In this document: positions 1-11,799 of the stretch, in pieces
Layout: every line of letters starts with the position of its first letter
How positions within the stretch are numbered: the stretch's first letter is position 1
Assembly: GCA_023853785.1 (NCBI GenBank)
Contig: JAJIRX010000866.1
Span: forward strand, 62,001-126,000
DNA from: Psilocybe azurescens
Taxonomy: Eukaryota; Basidiomycota; Agaricomycetes; Agaricales; Agrocybaceae
DNA length: 64,000 bases
Direction: 5' to 3'
Made by a program: the position numbers and the translations under genes
Notes under the pieces: generated by a model
Seen by the model: only the letters and a program-made list of their open reading frames with translations
Told to the model about the DNA's origin: nothing
The model's database searches: none

Positions 1-597
1 CTCGACTCGATCCCCCGGGCTGAAGTGTAGCTGTACGACATTTCAGTACAAAATACAACTCTACCATCGCTATAGCCATAAGTAAATGTGGGATATGATG
101 ATATCATGGACATAGACATACGAGGTCCCAATTCCTGCTTCCTCAAGAGTTCGCCCAGAGAATGGGATGCCGAAGTTACCAGAAATTTCTTCTTCTTCTT
201 CTTGCTCTGCGATCGATGCCATAAGTTGACATCAATTTTCGATGAATGGCCGACACCGTGACTAGAAAAAATGGTCAAAGATGGAGATCATGGTAGGAGT
301 TTGGACATACAATTTGAATACATCCTTCTGATTGATATTCTGACCGTCCACACCCAGCCCCAGCGTGGTTTCGTGAACGATGTGTTTGTAGATTTCGACA
401 CCCATAATGGGTCTCCATCCTTTTTCGGGGCGCATCAAGTGCAATCCCTCGAGTAAAACAACTTGTAACCGCCATGTCGGGTCGAATCCAGATATCTTTA
501 ATTCAATAAGTAAGCCTGCGCCTATTAAGTGCCATGTCCCTGCGATGGAAAGTAAGGGAGTTTGAACCCTGAACATTACTCTCTCCTCCTGTTCCAT
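1..597 (-). CDS. C2-like / multi-TM membrane protein, 5' part only (cut by left edge)
   Basis: The ATG is at 597 (MEQEER) and the gene reads toward position 1, so its 3' half lies outside the window. The translated blocks include GTWHLIGAGLLIELKISG, LLEGLHLMRPEKGWRPIMGV, a HETTLG.DGQN block, WHRSQSKKKKKKF and SASHSLGELLRKQELGP. This is the C2-like N-terminal module of an agaricomycete family whose C-terminus carries several membrane spans. Introns are inferred near 582-553, 314-265 (GTACGT donor, TTTTCTAG acceptor) and 134-80. All visible blocks stay in frame, including the lysine run at 186-203. It is a close inverted copy of the gene at 47975-49901, which has lost the frame in the same module. 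The biochemical function is unknown; a lipid or membrane-binding role is only inferred. Confidence 0.6.
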
Positions 598-782
598 AGC
601 GAAGCGTTCTAAGGCATTATATGATCCCCTGATGTGAGAGGTGTGACCAACTGTAATGCGTTATGGGGTTACATACACAGGCCTGGTTATCATGGTTGTG
701 GGAATATAAAAGGAAAAGAGAAAAATTCCTGAAAAGGAAAGAGGAAAGAGAGGGAAAAAGAAAAGATTTAGGACTAACAATT

Positions 783-1254
783 AGGGCTGGACACAGGTGC
801 ACCTGCAGGTAATTCGCTTCATGGTATTTATCATATAACCCTGACTTTTCTGTAAATTATGCAAATTTTTCATGCAAATCTGTTAAGAATTGACTGAGTC
901 ATGCCCTTGTGAAGTTTCAAGTCAGTTGGCACAATGGTTATTTTGCGCCACACAGCCGCATTTTTATTGATTGTCCTCAAACTTCATCAGACCATAACTC
1001 AGTCAATTCATAACAAATTTGCATGAAAAAATTTGGGGTTACATGATAAATATCATTACCCAAATTACCTGCGGGTGCACCTTTGCGCTGCACAGCCGCA
1101 TTTTTATTAGTTGTCCTCAAACTTCATAAGACTATAATTCAGTCAATTCATAACAAATTTGCATGAAAAAATTTGCATAATTTACAGAAAAGTTGGGGCT
1201 ACATGATAAATACCATTACTCAAATTACCTGCCTGTGCACCTGTGTCCAGCCCT
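783..1254. mobile_element. MITE-like element with nested repeat copies
   Basis: The left end reads AGGGCTGGACACAGGTGCAC and the right end is its reverse complement with few changes. The inverted similarity continues inward for well over 100 bases. The flanks CTAACAATT (774-782) and CTAACAGTT (1256-1264) look like a 9-base target-site duplication with one mismatch and one extra T on the right. Inside, the right arm is present twice in direct orientation (about 953-1078 and 1095-1240); the first copy lacks about 18 bases. There is no coding capacity, so it would be a non-autonomous DNA element moved in trans. The superfamily cannot be assigned from sequence alone. Confidence 0.75.
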
Positions 1255-1264
1255 TCTAACAGTT

Positions 1265-2379
1265 CAGGTAATCAATTCCTTGAAAGTACCCGCCTGCGGG
1301 TACGTCTCGTGAGAAGGAGACGCCGCCACGTGCCTACCTCCCGGACACTCTACTTACTTACTCTAACCCGTACCACGACCGACTGCGTAGGCGGTCAACG
1401 TATATTACCTTACCCATTCATCACCTACCGAATATATCTAAAATCCCACCCACCCATCACCTTTGGAACTGGATAATCCTTTCATTAATCACAAATCTAT
1501 ACGTATAATAGGTAGAGTAGAGTACCATGACGATGCGAAGTGGGGGTCACCCTTCAGCATTGCCATCGGTCCTCTACGCCCTGGAGATGACGGCCGCAAC
1601 GCCGCCGACCTCTCCACCCCCACTCACTACCTTACTTTTTCTATCCCCATTTACAAGGCGCGACGCACCGTCCTCGAGATATTAATTCTGCAATAAAAGC
1701 TGTAAATGTTCTGGTTTTTTCCATTATTACTGATGTACAACTATTATTTTCCTTTTAATTTCTGACGTTTATAGCTAGGATGCCAACTATCTTTCCATCA
1801 CAATCTTTGCTTTTACAGAAAAACATGGATTTTGACAAGCCTTTCTAGAATCTCTTCCAGAACATCCTTCTTGAAAGCATTTCCAATATTTTTTCTCCTT
1901 TTTGATCAGAAAGGCCACCATGATGTCCTTTCCTTGCCTGTAATGGCACCATTGCAGAAGAGCAAGAAAGTATTGTACTTGGTCCAGATTCAGGTAATCC
2001 CATTTCAGGTGTAATCAAATTTAGAGATATGTCAGGTTTGGCAATATCCAAGGTAATATTGGGAATCTCTCCAGCAATTGGAGGTGCAGAGACCACAAGA
2101 GGTATACTTTTTGTATAATGTTCTGAAAAGATCTGCAAAGGATCTCAGATTGGTACAGACAAAATTAATATTTCAGGTCAAAATAGCTTGAATATAGCTC
2201 ATATTTATAGTAATTTTTAAATGTACAGTAGGAAGTGAACAATATAAACAGTAATTGGTGGAGAATGTCAAGAATATTGGAATTATGAGCTATTTTCGTG
2301 CACTAACAATTGTTTTCGGGGCGCGGGAACGAGCTGCCTGACTTAGAATACACAGCCACTTGCTATCATTATATAATGG
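1265..2379. other. Unassigned intergenic DNA
   Basis: I recognise no gene here. The longest reading frame (complement of 1845-2138, about 97 codons) has no family features I know and could be an old transposon fragment. A short hairpin (CGTCTC...GAGACG) sits near 1302-1321. Confidence 0.4.
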
Positions 2380-2485
2380 TAGTAATTTCCATTTACAGAT
2401 TTACTATCAAATCCGTTTTTGGATTTTTTGATAGCAGCTGCTATCAATTTCCATTTACGGAATTTTGATAGCAGCTGCTATGGGC
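2380..2485. repeat. Short palindromic repeat cluster
   Basis: The palindrome ATAGCAGCTGCTAT occurs twice (about 2443-2456 and 2469-2482), each next to the phrase TTTCCATTTACRGA. A partial inverted version (TGCTATCATTATATAATGG) lies just upstream. This looks like the remains of a small hairpin-forming element. No coding potential is visible. Confidence 0.45.
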
Positions 2486-2648
2486 CACAGCCATGAGAAC
2501 CTCGCCCATACACATGATACAGAAAGTGCATGACACGGGACTCGCCGAGATACGAACTCAGCCGAGTCATTTCCCACACTCGTGTCGCTTCGCATTTTGT
2601 TCAGAAACCTTCATCATCGTATATTCAGTTCCTCTCTGATTCTATCCG

Positions 2649-4097
2649 ATGGCCAAAAGAAGAATAAACAAGTATATTCACTTCTGAATATCACATTATA
2701 TACACTAACAACCTTTTAGATCATCCGACCCTGGTGTTGGTACTGCGAACGTGAATTTGAAGATGAGAAAGGTGTGTGTGATTCGAGATATAATTCTTTA
2801 CATCCCTGAGCTTGTTTTTAGTTTTGATGCAGCACCAGAAGGCGAAGCACTTTAAGTGTAATATGTGCCCAAGAAGACTCAATACAGCGGGAGGATTGGC
2901 GGTGCATATCCAGCAAGTTCACAAACTTGAGCCTGAGAAGTAGATATTCCGTTATCAGTATCCATGCTGATCGCTAACCACTTCCAATCCTGCTTAGCCT
3001 CCCTCGTATCGAGAATGCCTTACCTGGTCGGGATGGCTATGATGTAGAGATTTTTGGGATGGAGGGAATACCAGCACCGGATGTCGCTGACTACAAGCGT
3101 CGAAAAGAGATCGAGCTCGGGCTTTCCGCGGGCTCTATTTCGCAGCCACCTCCGAAGAGAGCAAAGGTTGAAAACCGGGCCCTCTCAGAGGAGGAGCTTC
3201 GTCGTCAGCTTGCAGAGCATAAGGCCCTCATGGGACATGGCGCACAGGAAACTTCAACGGCCGTGGAATCCAACTCCGGTGCTGTGTACGGTGCGCCTCA
3301 GACATACGCTACCCCTCCCTCCCACCTCCTATGGCAACGAGTCCACCTGTGCCCCCACCTGGATTTTTTCCCTGGCGGCCCACCGCCTCCTGGGTTCGGA
3401 GCCCCTCCCCATTCCCGCCTTTCATGCCAGGATTTCCCCCAGGGTGAGTATACCGGTTCAATAATTTAAGTTTATTGTTAACGATCATTATTTGGCAGAC
3501 CCCCTCCCCCTGGGTTCCAAATGCCTCCTGGTTTCCCTCCTGGCGCACCCCCCTTCCCTCCTGGCCTTGCTCGCCCCCCATTCCCCGGTCAACCGCCATT
3601 CTTACCGCCTCCCGGAATCCCAGGTGCTCCAAGTGCTCCAGGTGCTCCAGGCTTCTCCCCGCCTCCCCCACCTCAATTTGTACCAGCACAAATGTCACAA
3701 AATGCAGTAGGCGCTCCCATTCAAAACCCCCATCACAGCCACCTGCGCCATCACAGACACCACAAACATCATCGGAATTACCTCGTTCTGAAGAGAGGAT
3801 AAGGCAGCCTATACTATCCTTGCCTAATGGTGCAGTTTTCCAGACAAACCCTGAATTCAAGAAGGCGACGGATCTGAAAGTCAAGGACGCCAACTTCTCA
3901 CCTGTAAGACCCTCAGTTGTTTTTCTTTTCTACTGGCTCTTACATATAGCTTTTTTTTTTTTTCATTTGCCATCTTCTAGGACGAACACCGAGCTATTCA
4001 TCCAAAGTATTTCTGCGCGAAGTTAGCTGAAAATCCATCTCCTCAGGCTGATGAGTCACGTGGCAAGAAGCGTGCACGCGCAGAGGATTTCTTGTAG
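2649..4097 (+). CDS. BuGZ/ZNF207-like C2H2 zinc-finger protein
   Basis: Exon 2 (2720-2771) and exon 3 (2822-2939) encode [26 protein letters not shown] and [12 protein letters not shown], the paired C2H2 fingers of the BuGZ/ZNF207 (plant SUF4) family. Exon 4 starts at 2998 and gives the diagnostic [21 protein letters not shown] long Pro/Gly-rich region follows, as in the animal protein, and then a basic tail ([10 protein letters not shown]) ending at 4097. BuGZ binds Bub3 and acts in mitosis and splicing; that role is inferred here. An intron of about 59 bases (3679-3737) restores the frame before [15 protein letters not shown], and another precedes the last exon. Oddities: the 23-base first exon is one base out of phase with exon 2, and the Pro-rich exon changes frame near 3311-3324, at the T6 run 3364-3369 and at the C4 run 3407-3410. 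These look like homopolymer errors. Confidence 0.8.
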
Positions 4098-5604
4098 CTT
4101 CCTCGTTTTCCGTGGAGGTATGTTCCCTTCCTTCTTGCTACAACCATCTTTTTATTGATGTTCGGTATTGACAGCAATGCGCATCGCTGGATGTTGACTT
4201 TTTGACAAGTCCTAATTTGGAGGCCTACCAGTCCGTCCTATCATCCAAATCCCCTTTTGCTCGTCGTCGTGCTTATTGTTACCTTGCCTTGATGGAGCCG
4301 TATTATCATGACAATGATTGCGAAACCGCGAATATACACACTCAACGACCCTCGGTATGTAGACCGGTCGCTGCTTTTCTTTATCTTCGCTTTTCTCTGC
4401 CTTTTATTCCTATTTCCAAAATCGCCGTACTTAGGTTCGTGTATCTTTTTTCTTTGCTCTCTTGAGCGATTGGACGTGTGTACTATGAGACGGTCGGTCG
4501 TTTCTCTTTCCAATTCCATAATATTATCATACTCCGATATAGCCGGCGGTAATTTTGCAAGGTTTGTTGCTTTATACGTGTGATTGCGCTACTGAGTATG
4601 CAACAGAGGAGCCCCTGCTTTACGTCCGTGTCCCATGCCATGTCGTGTTACAATTCGAAGCGGGATGGATGCGTATTCTCATCATTTTTCGATAACACTT
4701 GAAAATAACGGGAATTTCAGTCCGTGCAATCTGTTTTCTGGACGTTGCTTGATTTTTGATGATTTGGTATCGTTGTTTATAGAAGGGATCGGTGTGAAGC
4801 CCCAAGTCTACCACCCCGGGGACGTCGGTATGACTTGTGCGACGAACTTGAGGCATTGCCTTCCCCACATTATTGGTATGTCTTTGAGATATGATTGCTC
4901 TCCTTACTCCTCTACGCATGTCTGCCTTGTGCGAACCTACGAGGTGACAAGAGTGGTTATAGGACGTGTCCCCCCCGTGTGGCTTATGCAGTGTGCTACC
5001 ATCAAAAGCAATAGCGGTTCTGTCGCATATAGTAGAATATATAATATCATCACTCCTAGATGCGGAGTTTAGTAAGCACTGAATATAACTGTCTGTTTGT
5101 AGTGGTAATTCTCATTGCACAAAACAGAAATACATTCCTAGACATTCCTTATTCCCTCAAATGTAACCCCCGAGCCACATGGTTTGGGGATTCAGTCGAA
5201 TTCCATATGGCATTTCCCAAAACATTCATGCGGAGCGCCAGAGACGGAATTCAATATTCAATATTCAGCGCTTGCGGGGTGATCTTGTTTGACCGTTCTG
5301 TCAATGTCTCACAATGCTTAACTGCTAGGTCAGAGCGTTGAATGCCCATCAGCTGTTCCGAGCCGTAACCTCCTTTTGCCAACACCCGCATGCGCCGTCG
5401 CCTTCCAGGCTGCTCGAGCTCGTGTCGCTACAGATACAGATCTACTTAGGACGGTGGTATTTCAAAGCGGATAGGAGTGGGTCTTCATCTCGAAGAGAGA
5501 CTAAATCACTTCGACTTTCATCATTTCGTTTGCGTACCGACTAGGCTAGCCATTCATTCGGACACGGTGACTCTGAATCTGCTGGTTTCGCCGACGACTT
5601 TGCT
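4098..5604. other. Intergenic stretch, no gene recognised
   Basis: After the zinc-finger stop there are about 1.5 kb of AT-rich DNA with only short, unconvincing reading frames. It holds the zinc-finger 3' UTR and the promoter of the first 7-TM gene. I see no repeat or RNA gene. Confidence 0.5.
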
Positions 5605-7333
5605 ATGTCTCCTTTGAAAAACAAGCCGCCACATAACATCGCTCGCTTTGCTGGCTTCTTCATCCAGACTATCCTGAGTGGTGAGTATCGCTTAGCGCCT
5701 TGCGCTTTTGTGTACATATATTGATGAACGGACGTGCACTGTTTGCGAAGGCATCTATTGGGTGCATTTCTACATGTACGTCGATGGTGCAAGGAAACGT
5801 TCAAAATTCCGACAGGAGGCACTTTGGAAGACGCCCATGTTCGTGGTAGGATGTCTCTTGTTCGTTACCGCCACAGGAGTAGGTGTACAGATTTAATCAT
5901 CCTTGGAATTATCTTATTTTTATGCTCTGAATAGGAATACATCGTCCTCACACTCTCCTCCTTCAAAGCGCTGATCAATTGTGTGACCACGGACACTCCG
6001 ATCGATGATAGAGGATACTTGTCATTGAGCAAAAATTGGAGCTTTGCATATAATGCATTTTATATCGCGGTTCCTGTCATTGCGGACTCGTTTCTGGTGA
6101 GCGTCTCCACCCACGACCTTATTGCTACATCATAATACGCCATATATTAGATATACCGGTTGTTCATAGTGTGGTCGCGTAATTGGTGGATTATTATCCC
6201 TCCGATATGCTTCTGCGCCTCTCTCATCGGTGTGTGTCATCACCTTTCGTTCGTCAGTGTCTGACTAGCCAGTTACTGACGCCCCCATTACTATTAGTCA
6301 CTGCATCGATTACGGCCAAGGTATTCATCGCATCCATAAACTCTATCTTTTCGACGACGCGTTATTGGCTTTTAGCATCTTTTTCTCTGACATTTGCGTA
6401 CGTACTGGAGTGTTCAACGAAGATTTATAGCAGCGATATCTAACGTTTCAGCTGGCTTCTATAGATGCAACGTTTATTGTACTGGTAAGTGACTCCGTCC
6501 GAGTGCTGGTCGGGATAGAATGGATTAAATAAGACGTTTTAAAGTTTTGATTGGGCTTCGGATTGGAATGGCACACCACCACGCTGGACAGGTTACACCG
6601 TCAAGACTGCAGGTAGAGTTTCGTACTATGTCGTGTTGTAATCTGCGACTGGCTAAGCATCTTCTCGTAGAAATCAGTCAATATTTTAATCCAAAGTGCT
6701 GCATTTTACTGGTGAGTCATTTTTTACAACGGAACTGACGATTTCATTGAATTGAGGACAAATAGTGCACTTGTCTTCTTGTCTTTGGTGTTCTCGATTA
6801 TCGAATCTAACGCTTTATATCTGACCGTGGGTGCAGTGTGTACCATTCTGCATCTTGGCAGTGATATAAACTATGCTGATTCCCCGCGTCCTTTAGACTA
6901 GCTCCGTCGTCGTAAGCTCAAGCTATCCATTAATTGTTTTTTCTCTGACAAAGTATTCTACCAGGGAATATGTTTCTGCATGATTGTAACACGCGCAGAT
7001 AACGATAGCGATGTCAGAGCTGTTCAAAATAGCTGGCCAAACAATGGTACTACCTCCTCAAACCCTGCTCCGCTCCGCCTTCAACCGTATCCTCAACCGC
7101 CAACTCAACCGCCTGCCGTCAAACGTTGCGCGATAGTTCAGCCACCTCCCGCAGTTCAACGATCTACCTTACAGAGTCTCTTGAGCAAATGCCCTGTCAT
7201 TGGTAGGATTGTACCTGGAGCGCCAGAGGCACCACTTCCAGCGAGTTATCAGCCTGAAGTGAACACGGTAACTTGCTTAGTGGAGAAGGTTTCAACGGTG
7301 GATCGTCACTCGGAGTCAGATATCAGTAGTTGA
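5605..7333 (+). CDS. 7-TM integral membrane protein, tandem copy A
   Basis: The gene starts at ATG 5605 (MSPLKNKPPHN) and has at least ten exons, with introns placed by comparison with the next gene. In order the spliced protein shows hydrophobic spans around FAGFFIQTILSGIYWVHFYM, TPMFVVGCLLFVTATG, AYNAFYIAVPVIADSFL, WWIIIPPICFCASLIG, RYWLLASFSLTFACNVYCT, ILIQSAAFYWCALVFLSLVF and TSSVVGICFCMIVT: seven membrane segments. The cytoplasmic tail is Pro/Gln-rich (PQPPTQPPAV). This is an agaricomycete-specific receptor-like 7-TM family with no assigned function. It is followed 680 bases later by a paralogue with the same exon phases. All junctions stay in frame. Confidence 0.75.
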
Positions 7334-8015
7334 ATATCGCATACTTTGTTGATGAGATGAGCTTTTCATTCATCCTCCCTTTGGGTTCCGACTCTTCGGT
7401 GAGTTGCTAAACTCGTTTAGTCCACGTTGAGAAGAGGTATAGGAAACAAAGACATCAGTCTCTCCCTGTCCCCTCCGAAAGTACATAGACGTAAATTTGG
7501 CTATAATCAAGGTCTTAAAAACACGTGCGATTGGGAATGCTTTCCTCATTAAATTTTCTTCATGACTATAATAGGGTGCATTAGTGAGCCAACATGTTTA
7601 TCCAGAACTCAAACATATAGACAACTTTCAATGCACTACGCTGCATTCAAATTAGACATACTGATGAACGTTGACTCGGAAGGGAATTGCTGAAGGATGG
7701 ATTGGTTATGAAAGTAATAGAAATGAAACCTAGATATCAGATGCGAGAACCAAGAAATGATGAATGGCCTTGTTCTTATATTGTCTTAGCTGTACCAAGT
7801 CTCACCGAAAGGACCAGTGTTTAAATTTCCAATTCAGGCTTCTAAAGATTATATCTGGCGGTATGAATGATTGGGGCCCCATTGCATACTTGGTGGTAAT
7901 TATCGTGCGCCCCAGGCTGACACCTTCACGCCCGTTCCAACAACACTGAACATCTCACAACTCTTTATTTGAACCAACTGCGCGCGTCTCCTTTGAATCT
8001 GATCCCCATCCCACT
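7334..8015. other. Spacer between the two 7-TM paralogues
   Basis: It holds the 3' flank of copy A and the promoter of copy B. No additional gene or repeat was seen. Confidence 0.5.
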
Positions 8016-9773
8016 ATGCATACCGCTCTCACGAACCAGCCGCCGTTGAATATAGCCCGTTTTTCAGGGTTCTTTATCGAATCTGTCATTACTGGTATGT
8101 CTATCACCTTGAAGGAGAGGGATTCAAATCTGACAGCAGCTCTTCAGGCGTCTATTGGGTCCACTTCTGGTCATACATCGAGAACGTGCGGAAACGCTCG
8201 AAGATGACAGGAGAGAACATGTTCAAAACACCAATGTTTGCTGTGGGCGCCACGCTCTTCGTCGCAGCTACAGGAGTATGTCTTACCATTACTCCATCAA
8301 AGTTTGATACTTGCCTGACAACAATATTGTGTTTCCTTATTTCCGAAGCATTTCTTGGTCCTGGTCATCTCCTCTTTCATTGCACTCGCAAACTGCACGA
8401 ACACGGACACACCATTAAACCAAAGAGGATACCTGTCGTTGAGTGCGAGCTGGAGTATTGCATATAACGCTTTTTACATTGCGGTTCCCGTTGTGGCAGA
8501 TGCGTTCTTGGTGAGTTGCTGCGTTTACAAAGTTGGCGTGTCTCACGGGCGCTTATGGTAACTGCACTGGAAGATCTACCGGTTGTTTATTGTGTGGGAG
8601 AGGAACTACATGATCACTATCCCGGCTGCATTACTTTGTATCTCGTTGCTCGGTGAGTACTTAGATGTACAAGATGCATTTCGTCGAGACTGACCTTGGA
8701 GAATGTAGGCACCGCATCGGTAGCAGCTCACCTGTTTACAGCGTCAATAAATTCTATTTTCGACAGGTCACGTCGTTGGATAGTGGCAGCATTTGCTCTC
8801 ACATTTGCGTAGGTGTCTATTCAGACTCCCTGGAAGTGTCAAGAAGCTTATTAATACGCAACTTTAACCATAGGTGTAACATCTATTGCACATGTAGGCT
8901 TTCATATGTTCCTTTGACTTAAAGGGAATTAACTCTGTTCACTCTGCAGTTTTTATCGCACTCCGAGTCGCGTTGGCACAGCGTCGAGTTAGAAGCACCA
9001 AGGTTACCTCCCAGTCAAAATTACAGGTATTAATCAGTCATCTTAATGGTATCATGCTTCCCCATGATGACGACGCACATCTTCTCCGCAGAGATATATC
9101 GAAATTCTCGTACAGAGCGCGGCACTTTACTGGTGAGTCACTTCCCTTCCCATTAAATATGTTCCTTTTGAGTGCTCATCTAATATAGCTTGCTTGTATG
9201 CCTGTCGTTGATTTTCTCGGTGCTCGAGTCCAACGCGCTTTACATGAGCGTAGCTGCCGTACGTGGAACCATTTATTAAACTTCAATCACCACCACTAAT
9301 ACCTATCATTTATCGCCAGACCAGTCCCGTCATAGTATGTCTTCCGTTTCATCACCGTCGGGGCACTTAACTCAACCCCATTCCAGGGAATATGCTTCTG
9401 CATGATCGTAACTCGCCCTTACAACTCTGAGACTGGACAAACTTTCGGAGCCGTCACGTCGGTTCCCCACCCATGGCACGGAATCAACAACGCGCCTGGA
9501 GCCTTCGACGAAGCGCATACCATCATCGTGCAGGAGCCTCCTTCGGCGTCAGACTCCCCTGGCTCAGGCGGAACGCAAGTTGGGACCCCTCAGCTAGGGG
9601 ATCCGGAGCAAGGGGCCGATACGATGGATAATGGGAGACGCGAATTGAATAGTGTGATTGGGGAGCAGTCGTTCAAGTCAGCGCTGGATATGCCGCCTGC
9701 TACTGAGAGCTCGGATGGTATTGCATCTGATGTGGAGAAGGCCTCAGAGGCTGAGCGCTCGGCTATCAATTGA
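8016..9773 (+). CDS. 7-TM integral membrane protein, tandem copy B
   Basis: The start at ATG 8016 (MHTALTNQPPLNIARFSGFF) aligns with the start of copy A. Intron positions and phases match copy A, for example the phase-2 intron inside LTFA|CNIYCT and the tiny exon encoding TSPVI before GICFCMIVTRP. Seven hydrophobic spans are present. The C-terminal tail is unrelated to that of copy A: it is acidic and Ser/Gly-rich (ASDSPGSGGTQVGTPQLGDP) and ends at 9773. Copies A and B are a tandem duplication in which the membrane core is conserved and the tail has diverged. The function is unknown; a GPCR-like role is only a suggestion from topology. Confidence 0.75.
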
Positions 9774-10327
9774 GTGTGTAGGACTAAGTAGGAAAGGGAA
9801 AGTAAAAGTACTTCAACTCGGTCTGGCGTCGATCCCTGATCAAATTGGTGAAGCGGAAATTTGGTTTGACCTCACTCTGTTGGCCAAAGTCAGGCTTGGT
9901 CTCAGAGATAATTGATCACACATTCTCGATTCCGCTTCATCCAGCTGTGCCTTATCCACTACGTATGCAGTATGTTGTAAGTTGTTCAGGCGTCTAATTA
10001 AACATTGGCAAGAATCTGGACCGAGTCCGAGACTTGATATTGCTGTCGACAAGCCCGAGGCCAGTCCCCGAGCTGCCAGTACGCGAATGAGACGTGCCGA
10101 ATTCGGTTTGCTTATCGGAGTTACTATGTTGTTGGAAATCAGTTTAAAGATTTAGCGCGGAGTCTTAAGTGAGTAATAGTGCAGGCCTAAACTGCTGTCG
10201 GCAAACCCGGTACGCCTCCGGAAACAACAATGTGATCCGAGATATGATTAATGCATCACGACACGCAGATATTCTTGTACATTCCCCACGCAATGTCCAC
10301 GTCGCCGCCAGCCGTGAAGAGACGCAA
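9774..10327. other. Intergenic stretch, nothing recognised
   Basis: It lies between the second 7-TM gene and the microsomal GST promoter. There is no convincing coding, RNA or repeat signal. Confidence 0.45.
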
Positions 10328-10372
10328 GCCAATTAGAGTATAGCCTGTGGCTGCATTGTGTTACTATATAAA
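10328..10372 (+). promoter_or_regulatory. CCAAT and TATA elements of the microsomal GST gene
   Basis: A CCAAT motif near 10328 is followed by TATATAAA at 10365-10372. Both lie upstream of the ATG at 10577, with a plausible 5' UTR of about 180 bases. Spacing and orientation fit a core promoter; this is inferred from motifs only. Confidence 0.5.
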
Positions 10373-10576
10373 GATGGACCTCATTGTTGTTGGTTGAATT
10401 CAACCTTGCTTCTACCTCCCTGCCTGAGTTCACGTCAGACCTTGCCATTCACCAGGCTTTCGCATTCACATTTGATCGTCTGCTTCCTTGTCGCTTGCTT
10501 TGAACGATATACTTACTCGACGCATTCGGATCCCTAAACCGCTCAGCTTTCTCTCGCTAGTTATTCTTGTTTTATA

Positions 10577-11455
10577 ATGTCTGTCACCGTGACCATTCCT
10601 GAAGGGTGAGTACATGCATGGAACGTCCGCGTCAAGCTTGATGCCGTATCCAGCTTGCTCTTCACTTATACAGTTTTGCAACGGCCTTTGCTGACGATAC
10701 TGATATCGATCGTATTATAGATTTGAATATGTCGGAGCCTCGCTGTTCCTCACTGCTGTTCTTTTGCAGGGGCTGAGCTCAACTGTTGGAAGATACCGCA
10801 AGCTTGCGAAGATCGAGTATCCGCAGAGTGAGTGAGCCCGTTTTGACTTTGAGATAATGGCTGATGATTTTGGGACTCTAGTGTATGCTGAAAAGAAGGA
10901 AATGGAAGAGTCGCGAGAGGCTTTGCTCTTTAACTGTGCTCAACGTATGTGATTCGATTTAACCACACAGATGACGCTGATATTGGACACGGACAACAGG
11001 CGCTCATCATAATGCGATTGAGTATGTACACATCGCATATGTAACGTACGGCTCATGTCCTTTTGCTGGAAAGGGGAGGGACTAATTATACTTGACATTG
11101 TAGGACCATTATAAGCGGCCTCCGCTTCCCAATTCCGTCTGCAATTGCCTGCGCTTTCTGGTGCCTGTCCCGGGTCTCGTACGCACGTGGATATCTCACC
11201 GGAAACCCCAAAAAGGTGCGTGGCGATGCTATCATCCTCCTTAGAAAATATTCTGACTGCTGTTACCTTGTAGCGCGGCACTATCTTGTATTACGCAGGC
11301 GAGGTTGCCTTGGGTGGTGAGTGGCGGGCACCGCGTAGATGGGTAAATGTAATGCTAACCCGTTGTTTGCTGCATTAGGGCTGTTTTTGTCTTCCGGATA
11401 CGTCGCGGCTGGGTGGGTCTTCCCGGGGTTGCTGGGGTTGGCGAGGCGTTCGTAA
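10577..11455 (+). CDS. Microsomal glutathione S-transferase 3-like (MAPEG family)
   Basis: Six exons give a protein of about 150 residues, the usual length of the family. It starts MSVTVTIPEGFEYVGASLFL. MAPEG signatures are visible: GRYRKLAKIEYPQMYAEK, LFNCAQRAHHNAIE, FPIPSAIACAFWCLSR, ARGYLTGNPKKR and a last span GLFLSSGYVAAGWVFPGLLG. Such proteins sit in the ER or outer mitochondrial membrane with four membrane spans and use glutathione for conjugation or peroxide reduction; that activity is inferred from the family. Exon 1 is 10577-10605 and the first intron runs to 10721. Every splice junction is in frame and no damage is seen. Confidence 0.9.
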
Positions 11456-11799
11456 AAGCCGTTGTTTTGTGTATTTGAAACCTGCAATACTACTGCCAGT
11501 GTATGGGTACCAGCTGTAGCCTACCAGGACAGTTTTTTCTCTTCATTTGTGAACTTCGCAATAGCAATATATCATTCAGTGTCTTTTGAACGAGACCTTG
11601 GCCTTCACCGAGTAAGATAGACGGAGTGGTGGACCAAGTTGAATATTCCCACGAGGATAAGTAGCCCCACTCTGAATTTGTTGCGTAATAAAATTTGGGA
11701 TAAGGTCCAATCCCAACGCGCCAGAAGAAAAACAAACCACGTCGCCAATTTCTCTTTCCTCCCTTCACTCACCTTCTTCTTCCCTCCTCCAACTCAAAA
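11456..11799. promoter_or_regulatory. PDH E1-alpha promoter region with CT-rich tract
   Basis: This is the spacer between the GST stop and the pyruvate dehydrogenase start. Two CCAAT motifs (near 11707 and 11745) precede a pyrimidine tract at 11749-11790 that is almost pure C/T. Such CT stretches just upstream of the ATG are common at transcription starts of strongly expressed fungal genes. Confidence 0.45.

Noticed and set aside
1845..2138. A 97-codon minus-strand open frame
   Set aside because: It has protein-like parts (PPIAGEIPNITLDIAKPD) but no start context, no exon partners and no family I recognise. It may be an old transposon fragment but is not supported as a gene.
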